Shown piece after piece: positions 52,961 to 59,742 of a DNA stretch of 59,742 nucleotides; within the stretch, counting starts at the first letter, position 1; every line of letters begins with the position of its first letter. The notes beneath the pieces are model-generated. The model was not told the origin of the DNA and ran no database searches. It saw only the letters and a program-made list of their open reading frames with translations. The translations under genes and the position numbers were made by a program. This stretch comes from an uncultured Pelagibacteraceae bacterium (GTDB lineage Bacteria > Pseudomonadota > Alphaproteobacteria > Pelagibacterales > Pelagibacteraceae), in assembly GCA_902594405.1 (NCBI GenBank), contig CACJMB010000007.1, forward strand, positions 1 to 59,742, in the 5' to 3' direction.

Positions 52961-54616
52961 ATGAATAATAATTCAAAAGTATTAGCATTAAAATATAGGC
53001 CACAAACTTTTGATGATCTTATTGGTCAAGAAGTTGTTGCAGAAACTATCACCAATTCGATTAAAGCTGACAAAATACCGAATGCATATTTGTTCACTGG
53101 AATAAGGGGAATAGGAAAAACCACAACAGCACGAATTGTTGCAAAAGCACTTAATTGTTCAAATGGTATCGACAATTTATGTAAAGAAAACTTTTGTGAA
53201 AGCTGTAAATCAATAAGTGAGTCTAGTCATATAGATGTGCTTGAAATGGATGCGGCAAGCAAAACAGGTGTCGATGACGTAAGAGATTTAATCGAATTTT
53301 CAAGATATGGGCCGACCTCGGCTAAATATAAAATCTTTATTATTGATGAAGTTCATATGTTAAGCAAACAAGCATTTAATGCTTTATTAAAAACTTTAGA
53401 AGAACCGCCAGAATATCTAAAATTTATTTTTGCAACTACAGAAATTAAAAAAATTCCAATTACGGTTGTATCTAGATGTCAAAGATTTGATCTATCTAGA
53501 ATTAAATCTTCAGAATTATTAGAGTTTATTAAAAAAATTAAGGACAAGGAAAATGGAAAAATAAGCGACGATGCTTTAAAGCTTATAGTAAAAATTTCTG
53601 AGGGTTCTGTTAGAGACTCTTTATCGTTGCTCGATAGAGCGTTATTAAGTTTAGAGCAAGGAAAAGAATTAGATTTGAATTCAGCTCAGAAAATTTTTGG
53701 GTATTTTGATAAATCTCAATTAATCGATTTGTTTGAGTTAATTTTAAAAGGTGAAGAAACAAAAGTAATAAGTATTTATAGAAAAATTTATGACCAAGGT
53801 GTTGATCCCAAGGTTTTTATTAATGATTTCTTAGAGTTACTTTACTACTTTAAAAATATTAATTCTTTAACTTTAGAAAGTACAAATTTTTCATTAAATG
53901 ATGATGAATTTTCTAAAATTAAAAATTTATCAGATCAAATAGATTCAGAGGTATTAATATTATTTTGGCAATTTGCCATCTCTTCTCTTGAAGAGATAGA
54001 AATAGTATCTAATCAACACATTTCAATTGAGATGTTCTTAATAAGATTAATGCATTTAAGTTCTGTAAAATCTGAAAATAAAATTGAAAATGTTGAAGCT
54101 CAATTGAAGAGTAAAAATTTTGTAAAGAATACAGAAACTGAATTAACCCCTAAAACAATAAATCAAATTAAAAATGTTGCACAGGAAGAAAAAACTAAAC
54201 CAGAAGTTCAAACAGAAATTAAAGCAGAACATAAAATTAATATAAATGCATTTGAAAATTTAATTGAAATTTGTTCTAAAAAAAAAGAAATCAAACTTAA
54301 ATACGAGTTAGAAAAAAATGTTAACCTCGTAAAATTTGAAAAAAATAGAATTGAAATATCTTTTAATGAAAGTTTAGATAAAGACTTTGTTAAAGATTTA
54401 TCATCAAAGCTTTTTGAATGGACTGGTGAAAGATGGATTATTACGTTTAGTAAATTAAAAGGGCAAATGTCAGTAAAAGATAAACAAAAAAATGTTCAAA
54501 AACAATTAATCGATGAAATGAAAAATTCAGAAATATTTAAAAGTGTGATGGATAAATTTCCTGATGCCGAGTTAGTAGATGTAAATTCAAAGAAAGATGG
54601 AGTTAATAATGACTGA
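52961..54616 (+). CDS. dnaX: DNA polymerase III subunit tau (and possibly gamma)
   Basis: A 551-aa clamp-loader ATPase: Walker A 'GIRGIGKTTTARIV' (about 47-60), the zinc module 'CKENFCESC', Walker B 'IIDEVHMLSKQAF', 'LLKTLEEPP' and the sensor 'SEGSVRDSLSLLD'. Domain III ends near residue 365. A charged linker precedes a C-terminal domain (about 430-551) that would bind the polymerase alpha subunit. An A9 run at 54278-54286 lies at codon 440, the linker/domain-V boundary. It starts 10 bases after the SRP RNA and overlaps ybaB by 8 bases. Confidence 0.96.
   Translation: MNNNSKVLALKYRPQTFDDLIGQEVVAETITNSIKADKIPNAYLFTGIRGIGKTTTARIVAKALNCSNGIDNLCKENFCESCKSISESSHIDVLEMDAASKTGVDDVRDLIEFSRYGPTSAKYKIFIIDEVHMLSKQAFNALLKTLEEPPEYLKFIFATTEIKKIPITVVSRCQRFDLSRIKSSELLEFIKKIKDKENGKISDDALKLIVKISEGSVRDSLSLLDRALLSLEQGKELDLNSAQKIFGYFDKSQLIDLFELILKGEETKVISIYRKIYDQGVDPKVFINDFLELLYYFKNINSLTLESTNFSLNDDEFSKIKNLSDQIDSEVLILFWQFAISSLEEIEIVSNQHISIEMFLIRLMHLSSVKSENKIENVEAQLKSKNFVKNTETELTPKTINQIKNVAQEEKTKPEVQTEIKAEHKININAFENLIEICSKKKEIKLKYELEKNVNLVKFEKNRIEISFNESLDKDFVKDLSSKLFEWTGERWIITFSKLKGQMSVKDKQKNVQKQLIDEMKNSEIFKSVMDKFPDAELVDVNSKKDGVNND
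54278..54286 (+). other. A9 slippery run inside dnaX
   Basis: Nine consecutive As encode three Lys (TCT AAA AAA AAA GAA). A -1 shift here reads AGA AAT CAA ACT TAA and stops after four codons; a +1 shift stops after seven codons (TAG at 54309-54311). Either event would release a product of about 445 residues lacking the C-terminal domain, the size of gamma in other bacteria. Confidence 0.4.
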
Positions 54617-54926
54617 TTTTAGTAAAATATTAGATAAGGCAAAAGAACTTGAGGCAAAAATGAAAGAAAGCCAACAAAAGATTAAGGAAATTAGAGTTGA
54701 AGGAGTTTCGGGTTCAAATTCTGTAAAGATAACTTTGGATGGAGAGGGAGAGATGCAAACAATAAAGTTATCTGATGAAATTATGAAAGAGGAAAAAACC
54801 ATAATTGAGGATTTAATTGTTGCAGCACATAATAGTGCTAAATCTCAACTTAAATCAAAAACAACTGAGGAAATTTCAAAAGCAACTGGAGGTTTTGGAA
54901 TTCCTGGTTTTAAATGGCCTTTATAA
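54609..54926 (+). CDS. ybaB: YbaB/EbfC nucleoid-associated protein
   Basis: 105 aa from the ATG at 54609 (MTDFSKILDKAKEL), overlapping the end of dnaX; an in-frame ATG four codons earlier is possible. A long N-terminal helix ('KAKELEAKMKESQQKIKEI'), a beta hairpin ('VKITLDGEGEMQTIKL') and a C-terminal helix give the EbfC dimer fold that binds DNA. The dnaX-ybaB-recR order is one of the most conserved in bacteria. Confidence 0.94.
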   Translation: MTDFSKILDKAKELEAKMKESQQKIKEIRVEGVSGSNSVKITLDGEGEMQTIKLSDEIMKEEKTIIEDLIVAAHNSAKSQLKSKTTEEISKATGGFGIPGFKWPL

Positions 54927-54929
54927 TAG

Positions 54930-55541
54930 ATGCAAAACATCAGCGAGATAGAAGAATTAATTAAATTAATTTCTAAACTTCCAGGTTTAGGTCCCAAATC
55001 AGCAAAAAGAATTGTTTTAAAATTAATTAATAATCGTGATGAACTTGTAAAACCTATGGCAAATACATTGGCGCAAGTTTATAAAAATGTAGTTAGATGT
55101 AACTCATGTGGTGCATTAAAATCAAATTCAAATGGCTGTCTAAATTGTGAGAACACAAAAGAAAAATTTAATAAAATTTGTGTAGTAGAAGATATTGCAG
55201 ACCAGTGGTCAATTGAAAATTCAAATATCTTTCAGGGCTATTTTCATATTTTAGGAGGAACAATTTCTTCAGTTGGCCAAAGAAAAGAAGATTTATTAAT
55301 CAATTCATTAGTTGAAAGAGTTAATAGAGATAAAATCGAAGAGGTAATTCTTGCAACTAGTGCAACTGTTGAAGGTCAAACAACTGCATACTACATTCAA
55401 GATAGTCTAAAAAATTTAGATGTTAAAATTACTAAATTAGCACAAGGTTTACCAGTAGGAGGAGAGATTGAAAGTCTAGATGATGGGACTCTATTTTCTG
55501 CTTTTAAAAATCGATCTAATTTGGTTTCGAACTCAGATTAG
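54930..55541 (+). CDS. recR: Recombination protein RecR
   Basis: A 203-aa protein: N-terminal helix-hairpin-helix ('LPGLGPKSAKRIVLKL'), a zinc site 'CNSCGALKSNSNGCLNC', a TOPRIM region 'ICVVEDIADQWSIE' and 'VILATSATVEGQTTAYYI', then the Walker-like 'LAQGLPVGGEIESLDDGTL' end. It loads RecA with RecF/RecO at gaps. It converges on glcB with a 26-base overlap, the longest in the window. Confidence 0.97.
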   Translation: MQNISEIEELIKLISKLPGLGPKSAKRIVLKLINNRDELVKPMANTLAQVYKNVVRCNSCGALKSNSNGCLNCENTKEKFNKICVVEDIADQWSIENSNIFQGYFHILGGTISSVGQRKEDLLINSLVERVNRDKIEEVILATSATVEGQTTAYYIQDSLKNLDVKITKLAQGLPVGGEIESLDDGTLFSAFKNRSNLVSNSD

Positions 55542-57690
55542 ATTTTTTTTTCATTCTATTTAAATGAAGTAATGGTTCAGTATAACCTGAAGGTTGCTCC
55601 TTACCTTTAAATACTAAATCACACGCAGTTTGAAACGCTATAGAATTCTCATAATTATTACTCATTTTAACATATAGCGGATCATCTTTGTTCTGATTAT
55701 CTACTATTTTGGCCATCTCTTTCATTATTTCTGTTACTTGTATTTTTGTTGTAATTCCATGATGAATCCAGTTGGCTATATGTTGTGAAGAAATTCTTAG
55801 AGTTGCTCTATCTTCCATCAAGCCAATGTTGTTAATATCAGGAACTTTTGAACAACCCACACCTTGGTCGACCCACCTTACAACATATCCCAGTAAAGTT
55901 TGTGCAGAGTTTGAAATTTCTTTATTTATATCCTCTACTGACCAATTAGGTCTATCTGCTATTGGTATTGTTAAAAGATCATCAAGCCTAGCTGGTTCTC
56001 TTTCAGTTAATTTTTTTTGTTCATCGAAAATATTTATTTCATGATAATGTAGAGCATGTAAAGCTGCTGCTGTTGGAGAAGGTACCCATGCGCAGTTTGC
56101 TCCCGCTTTTAAGTGTCCCGTTTTTTGCTCTATCATATCTTTCATTTTGTCTGGCATTGCCCACATTCCTTTTCCAATTTGAGCTTTACCAGAAAACCCA
56201 CAATTTAAACCAATATCAACATTGTTGTTTTCGTAAGCTGTAATCCACTTAGATGATTTCATATCACCTTTTTTAATCATAGGACCGGCTTCCATTGATG
56301 TATGCATTTCATCACCAGTTCTATCCAAGAAGCCAGTATTAATAAAAAAAACTCTATTTTTAAGACTTCTAATACATTCTTTCAAATTTGCTGATGTTCT
56401 TCTCTCTTCATCCATAATACCAATCTTACAAGTGTACTTAGGTAAATTTAAAACTTCTTCAACTTTAGAAAAAATTAAATCTGTAAATGCTGTCTCGTCT
56501 GGACCATGCATTTTAGGTTTTACAATGTAAACTGATCCAGTTCTTGAATTATTTTTATTTTTAATATCGTGTAGAGCAGCTGCTGTAGTTATAAATGCAT
56601 CCATTATACCTTCAGGTATTTCACTTCCATCACTTAATAAAATTGATGGGTTAGTCATTAGATGACCAACGTTTCTTACCAGTAAAAGGCTTCTACCATG
56701 TAACTTTAAACCTTTGCCATCTTTTGAGATATAGCTTCTGTGTGGATTTAATTTCCTCTCAAATAATTTTCCTTCTTTTTCAAATTTAGACTTAAGGTCT
56801 CCTTTCATTAGACCTAGCCAATTTCGATAACAAATAATTTTATCTTCAGAGTCAACTGCTGCAACACTATCTTCATTATCACAAATGGTTGACACTGCAG
56901 ATTCTAGTATAATGTCGCTAATACCCGCATGATCTTGTTGTGCAGCAAAAGCTCTTGAGTCTTTGAGAATTTCAATATGTAAGTTATTGTTCTTTAGAAT
57001 AATTGCAGATGGATTATCACTTTCACCTCTGTGTCCAATAAATTTATTTTCATCTTCCAAATCAAAAATATCAGCACCTTTCAAAACTTTTAATTTTCCA
57101 TATTTTACAGCAAAACTTGTAATTTTATTCCAACTAAGCCCAGCCAATGGAAAATACTTATCTAAAAAATCCCTTCCATATTTTATAACCATTTCACCTC
57201 TCAAAGGGTCATATCTTTCAGATACGCTATCTTCAGATTGCTCAATTACATCTGTACCATAAAGACTATCATATAAACTCATCCATCTTGCATTTGCAGC
57301 ATTTAAAGCGTACCTAGCATTCATAACAGGCACAACTAACTGAGGTCCAGCTATACTAGCAATTTCCTCGTCAACATTTTCAGTTTCTATTTTAAAATCA
57401 GGTCCTTCATTTTTTAAATAACCAATTTCTAATAAAAATTTTTTATATTCATCTAAATTAAATTCCTTACCTTTATTTTTGATATGCCAATTGTCTATTT
57501 TTTTCTGCAATTCTTCTCTAAATTTAATTAATTCTTTATTTTTTGGTGCTAGCTCATCTAGTGTTTTTTCTAGACCTAACCAAAAATTTTTTGAAGATAC
57601 ATTTGTATTCTTTAATAATTCATCATTTACAAAGTTTGATAGTTTTTCTGATACTTGAAGATTATTAATTTTAATGTATTTTTCTTGCAT
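55516..57690 (-). CDS. glcB: Malate synthase G
   Basis: A 724-aa single-chain enzyme that joins glyoxylate with acetyl-CoA to malate. 'NAANARWMSLYDSLYGTD', 'GLMKGDLK', 'VGHLMTNPSILL', 'KPKMHGPDE', 'IGIMDEERRTSANLKEC' and 'NTGFLDRTGDEMHTSMEAGPM' (split; catalytic Arg, Glu, Asp) are present, then 'GANCAWVPSPTAAALHALHYH' (split) and 'DINNIGLMEDRATLRISSQH' (split). It is preceded, 15 bases from the ATG, by a tandem glycine riboswitch, tying carbon entry through glyoxylate to glycine level. Confidence 0.97.
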   Translation of the reverse strand: MQEKYIKINNLQVSEKLSNFVNDELLKNTNVSSKNFWLGLEKTLDELAPKNKELIKFREELQKKIDNWHIKNKGKEFNLDEYKKFLLEIGYLKNEGPDFKIETENVDEEIASIAGPQLVVPVMNARYALNAANARWMSLYDSLYGTDVIEQSEDSVSERYDPLRGEMVIKYGRDFLDKYFPLAGLSWNKITSFAVKYGKLKVLKGADIFDLEDENKFIGHRGESDNPSAIILKNNNLHIEILKDSRAFAAQQDHAGISDIILESAVSTICDNEDSVAAVDSEDKIICYRNWLGLMKGDLKSKFEKEGKLFERKLNPHRSYISKDGKGLKLHGRSLLLVRNVGHLMTNPSILLSDGSEIPEGIMDAFITTAAALHDIKNKNNSRTGSVYIVKPKMHGPDETAFTDLIFSKVEEVLNLPKYTCKIGIMDEERRTSANLKECIRSLKNRVFFINTGFLDRTGDEMHTSMEAGPMIKKGDMKSSKWITAYENNNVDIGLNCGFSGKAQIGKGMWAMPDKMKDMIEQKTGHLKAGANCAWVPSPTAAALHALHYHEINIFDEQKKLTEREPARLDDLLTIPIADRPNWSVEDINKEISNSAQTLLGYVVRWVDQGVGCSKVPDINNIGLMEDRATLRISSQHIANWIHHGITTKIQVTEIMKEMAKIVDNQNKDDPLYVKMSNNYENSIAFQTACDLVFKGKEQPSGYTEPLLHLNRMKKKSNLSSKPN

Positions 57691-57705
57691 AGCACTTAAG
57701 TTCGT

Positions 57706-57849
57706 ACCCCATCTGTATTTTTGCCTGAGAGCTTTACTCCTTCGGCGGAAATTAATCTCTTTCCAGAGTGTTATGCTTTAATCGGTCCTTTTGCCTGAGA
57801 GTTTCCGGGGTGGTTGCTCCTTCGGCGCTATAAATAGTCTCTCCCGATA
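57706..57849 (-). promoter_or_regulatory. Tandem glycine riboswitch controlling glcB
   Basis: Read on the minus strand. Aptamer 1 spans about 57848-57781 (P1 ATCGG/CCGAT; 'GGGAGAGAC', 'GCCGAAGGAGCAA', 'CTCTCAGGCAAAAGGACCG'). Aptamer 2 spans about 57770-57706 ('CTCTGGAAAGAG', 'GCCGAAGGAGTAA', 'GCTCTCAGGCAAAAATACAG'). Both have the conserved GCCGAAGGAG and CUCAGGCAAAA cores. The second ends about 15 bases before the glcB ATG, so control is probably on translation initiation. No terminator stem is visible. Glycine control of malate synthase is known in SAR11. Confidence 0.95.
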
Positions 57850-57876
57850 ACGAACTTGTATCTGTTAAATGATTTA

Positions 57877-57882
57877 AGTCAA
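57877..57882 (-). promoter_or_regulatory. Candidate -35 (TTGACT) for glcB
   Basis: TTGACT on the minus strand upstream of the riboswitch. The best -10 match, GATACA (57862-57857), is only 14 bases away, so the assignment is uncertain. Confidence 0.3.
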
Positions 57883-57945
57883 TTAATAAGAATTACACCT
57901 TATTTAATATCATTTTATTGCCTTTTTTGTATTTTAACCATCCGC

Positions 57946-57951
57946 TATAAA
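57946..57951 (+). promoter_or_regulatory. Candidate -10 for accA, implying a leaderless mRNA
   Basis: TATAAA (57946-57951) ends 6 bases before the accA ATG at 57958, so transcription would start at the start codon. A T-rich stretch lies upstream but no clear -35. Confidence 0.45.
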
Positions 57952-57957
57952 TAAAAC

Positions 57958-59052
57958 ATGAAAAATTATCTAAATTTTGAAACAGAAATTAAAGATCTAG
58001 AAAACGAACTAGAAAAATTGAAAGATCCTTACAACCAAGAGGGATTATCAGAAGTCGATACTCAAAAAATTTCAAGCACTCAAACAGAAATAGATGAAAA
58101 ATTAAAAAATATTTATTCTAATTTAGATCCTTGGCAGACTACTATGGTTGCTCGTCATGAAGATAGACCTAAAGCAAAATTTTTTATTGATAATTTGTTT
58201 GAAGACTTCATTTTATTATCGGGGGACAGGTATTACGGAGAAGATAAATCAGTATTAACTGGATTTGCAAAGTTTAATGGCAAATCTGTTTTAGTTATAG
58301 GTCAAGAAAAAGGAGAAGATCTTGATAGCAGAATTGAGAGAAATTTTGGAATGATGAGACCAGAGGGTTATAGAAAAACTATAAGACTGATGAACTTAGC
58401 AAACAAATTTAATATTCCTATTATCTCTTTTATTGATACTCCAGGAGCATATCCAGGTGTAGGAGCTGAAGAGCGAGGACAGGCAGAGGCGATAGCAAAA
58501 TCTATTGAATGTTGCATGGAACTTAAAGTTCCAACAATTGCAATAATTATAGGTGAAGGTGGTTCTGGTGGAGCAATAGCATTAGCTTCATCAAATAAAG
58601 TCCTTATGCTAGAAAATGCAATTTACTCAGTAATATCTCCAGAAGGATGTGCAACTATTCTGTGGAGAGATCCAAAAAAAATGCTTGATGCTGCGAAAGC
58701 TATGAAACTTTCAGCTAAAGATTTATTAAAATTAAAAGTTATTGATGAAATAATTGAAGAACCTTTAGGTGGTGCGCATAGAGATAGAGATATTATATTA
58801 AATAACGTGAGAGAAACTTTAACAAAAAATTTAAATTATTTTGATGAATTATCTTCCGAAGAAATAATGAATGAGAGAAAAAATAAATTTCTTAAAATTG
58901 GAAGAAACGATGGTTTTATGACTAGTACTGAGGATCTAAGCACATTAACTGTTAAGAAAAATAATTTTGATAAAATTTTAAAATCAAAAAAAGTATTATC
59001 AGCTATTGCTGGCGGATTAATTTTAATTTCTTTAATTCTGTTATTTATTTAA
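57958..59052 (+). CDS. accA: Acetyl-CoA carboxylase carboxyltransferase alpha subunit with C-terminal membrane anchor
   Basis: 364 aa against about 317 for typical AccA. The standard body is complete: N-terminal helix pair ('FETEIKDLENELEKLK'), 'VARHEDRPKAKFFIDNLF', 'LSGDRYYGEDKSVLTG', 'DTPGAYPGVGAEERGQAEAIA' (split) and 'GEGGSGGAIALASSNKVLMLE' (split), 'SPEGCATILWRD', 'EPLGGAHRD'. After about residue 316 a new tail follows: a polar linker, 'KILKSKK', then a hydrophobic stretch to the last residue ('VLSAIAGGLILISLILLFI'). This looks like a tail anchor that would place fatty-acid synthesis at the membrane, which is inference. Confidence 0.96.
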   Translation: MKNYLNFETEIKDLENELEKLKDPYNQEGLSEVDTQKISSTQTEIDEKLKNIYSNLDPWQTTMVARHEDRPKAKFFIDNLFEDFILLSGDRYYGEDKSVLTGFAKFNGKSVLVIGQEKGEDLDSRIERNFGMMRPEGYRKTIRLMNLANKFNIPIISFIDTPGAYPGVGAEERGQAEAIAKSIECCMELKVPTIAIIIGEGGSGGAIALASSNKVLMLENAIYSVISPEGCATILWRDPKKMLDAAKAMKLSAKDLLKLKVIDEIIEEPLGGAHRDRDIILNNVRETLTKNLNYFDELSSEEIMNERKNKFLKIGRNDGFMTSTEDLSTLTVKKNNFDKILKSKKVLSAIAGGLILISLILLFI

Positions 59053-59054
59053 AT

Positions 59055-59742
59055 TTATAAAGCACCATGACAATGCTTGAATTTTTTTCCAGATCCACAA
59101 AAACATGGTTCATTTCTTCCCATCTTTTTATTGTTTGAAATTTGTTTAGAAATATCGTTTTGTTTGTTTTCATTTTCCCGGTTTGACTCAAGAACAACTT
59201 TTAAGTTCATTAAAATAGTTACATAATCTAATTTTAATTTTTCTAAAAGATTTGAAAACAATTCAAATGCTTCTTTTTTATATTCAACTAATGGATCTCT
59301 TTGACCATAAGATCTTAGACCTATGACTTGTCTTAATTGCTCCAAATATTGAATATGCGATTTCCAGTTTAAATCAATTGATTGAAGAAAAATTCTTTTT
59401 TCAATTTCTTTTGCATGATCTCCCCCTAGAAGTTTAATCCGTTCCTTTCTAGTTTCTTGAAATTTATTAGAAATCTTTTCTCTGAAATCTTTATCTTTAG
59501 TTTCAATTAAATCCTTAAATTCGTTTTCTTCAAAGCTTTTTCCAACTATTTGCTTAGTTTTGTTATTAAATTCATTACTTTTAGGATTAGATAAATTTGA
59601 AATTTTTAACTTAATTAAATTATCAGATATTTCTTTTAAAAATTCATCTGAATAATCAAAGATATTTTCACTATTCATTGCATTTTTTCTTTGTGAAAAC
59701 ACAACGTGCCTTTGATCATTAAGAACATTATCAAATTTGATG
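59055..59742 (-). CDS. secA: SecA preprotein translocase ATPase, C-terminal part (5' end cut by window edge)
   Basis: The frame enters from the right edge and ends at 59055, leaving about 228 residues. 'KFDNVLNDQRHVVFSQR' is the SecA helical-scaffold segment, followed by 'FLQSIDLNWKSHIQYLEQLRQVIGLRSYGQRDP' (in short blocks) and 'EAFELFSNLL'. The end is the zinc-binding SEC-C motif 'GRNEPCFCGSGKKFKHCHG', used for SecB and phospholipid contact. SecA drives proteins through SecYEG. It converges on accA with a 2-base gap. Confidence 0.97.
   Translation of the reverse strand, partial: IKFDNVLNDQRHVVFSQRKNAMNSENIFDYSDEFLKEISDNLIKLKISNLSNPKSNEFNNKTKQIVGKSFEENEFKDLIETKDKDFREKISNKFQETRKERIKLLGGDHAKEIEKRIFLQSIDLNWKSHIQYLEQLRQVIGLRSYGQRDPLVEYKKEAFELFSNLLEKLKLDYVTILMNLKVVLESNRENENKQNDISKQISNNKKMGRNEPCFCGSGKKFKHCHGAL

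Overview
The window is a very AT-rich, extremely compact stretch of bacterial chromosome whose gene content, gene order and protein sequences point to an alphaproteobacterium of the SAR11 clade (Pelagibacterales). Supporting signs are a tandem glycine riboswitch in front of malate synthase G, a GcrA-type cell-cycle regulator, a RegB/PrrB-like redox kinase, a tRNA-His without an encoded extra 5' G placed directly before hisS, and near-zero intergenic space. I see no insertion sequence, prophage, CRISPR array or rRNA operon. Nearly all genes are core housekeeping or biosynthetic genes.

Layout. (1) 1-623: truncated glycosyltransferase, probably the edge of a cell-surface region, then tRNA-Ser. 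(2) 0.9-9.4 kb: gyrB and a regB-like kinase, facing a cobT-cobS-J-domain block; bolA; aroB and aroK. (3) 9.5-13.6 kb: a small membrane protein and a large secreted protein of unknown role, then def-fmt-truA. (4) 13.6-21.0 kb, minus strand: a ten-gene block starting at rpmH (rnpA-yidD-yidC-argB-HAD phosphatase-dapD-dapE) and ending with an HDAC-like deacylase and a SET-domain methyltransferase. (5) 21.1-26.4 kb: VTT membrane protein, tRNA-Thr, two tiny basic proteins, dcd-murA-DUF2948-hisD-infA, tRNA-Phe and a cold-shock gene. (6) 26.4-30.7 kb: possible small RNA, tRNA-His-hisS-hisZ-sulfotransferase-hisG. (7) 30.8-34.4 kb: rmuC, an MGME1/phage-like PD-(D/E)XK exonuclease, an exonuclease I relative and thioredoxin. 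(8) 34.4-46.8 kb, minus strand: a fourteen-gene block rnd-like-kdsD-lptC-lptB-aroA-cmk-rpsA-ihfB-pyrF-trpF-trpB-trpA-accD-folC. (9) 46.9-52.8 kb: epimerase, gcrA, argD-argF, membrane cytochrome c, kdsB-pheA. (10) 52.9-59.7 kb: SRP RNA-dnaX-ybaB-recR, malate synthase with riboswitch, accA, and the 3' end of secA.

How the genes work together. Amino-acid synthesis dominates: aroB, aroK, aroA, trpA/B/F and pheA (aromatic), dapD/dapE (lysine and peptidoglycan), argB/D/F (arginine), hisD/G/Z (histidine). The envelope is served by murA, kdsD, kdsB, lptB/C, yidC/D and secA. Information processing is covered by gyrB, dnaX, recR, rpsA, infA, the tRNAs, hisS, def/fmt and SRP RNA.

Most notable observations. 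Cytidylate kinase has lost the Walker A lysine. TrpB has Asp at the catalytic Glu109 position and Cys at the Ser377 position. AccA carries a C-terminal hydrophobic anchor. dnaX has an A9 run placed so that slippage would give a gamma-like short product. CobS/CobT/J-protein form a chelatase-like cluster with no cobalamin genes here. Two tRNAs have non-consensus T-loops. An HDAC-like and a SET-domain enzyme sit side by side. A rmuC/PD-DEXK/ExoI nuclease set has the look of a functional module. All statements come from reading the sequence; no database search was run.
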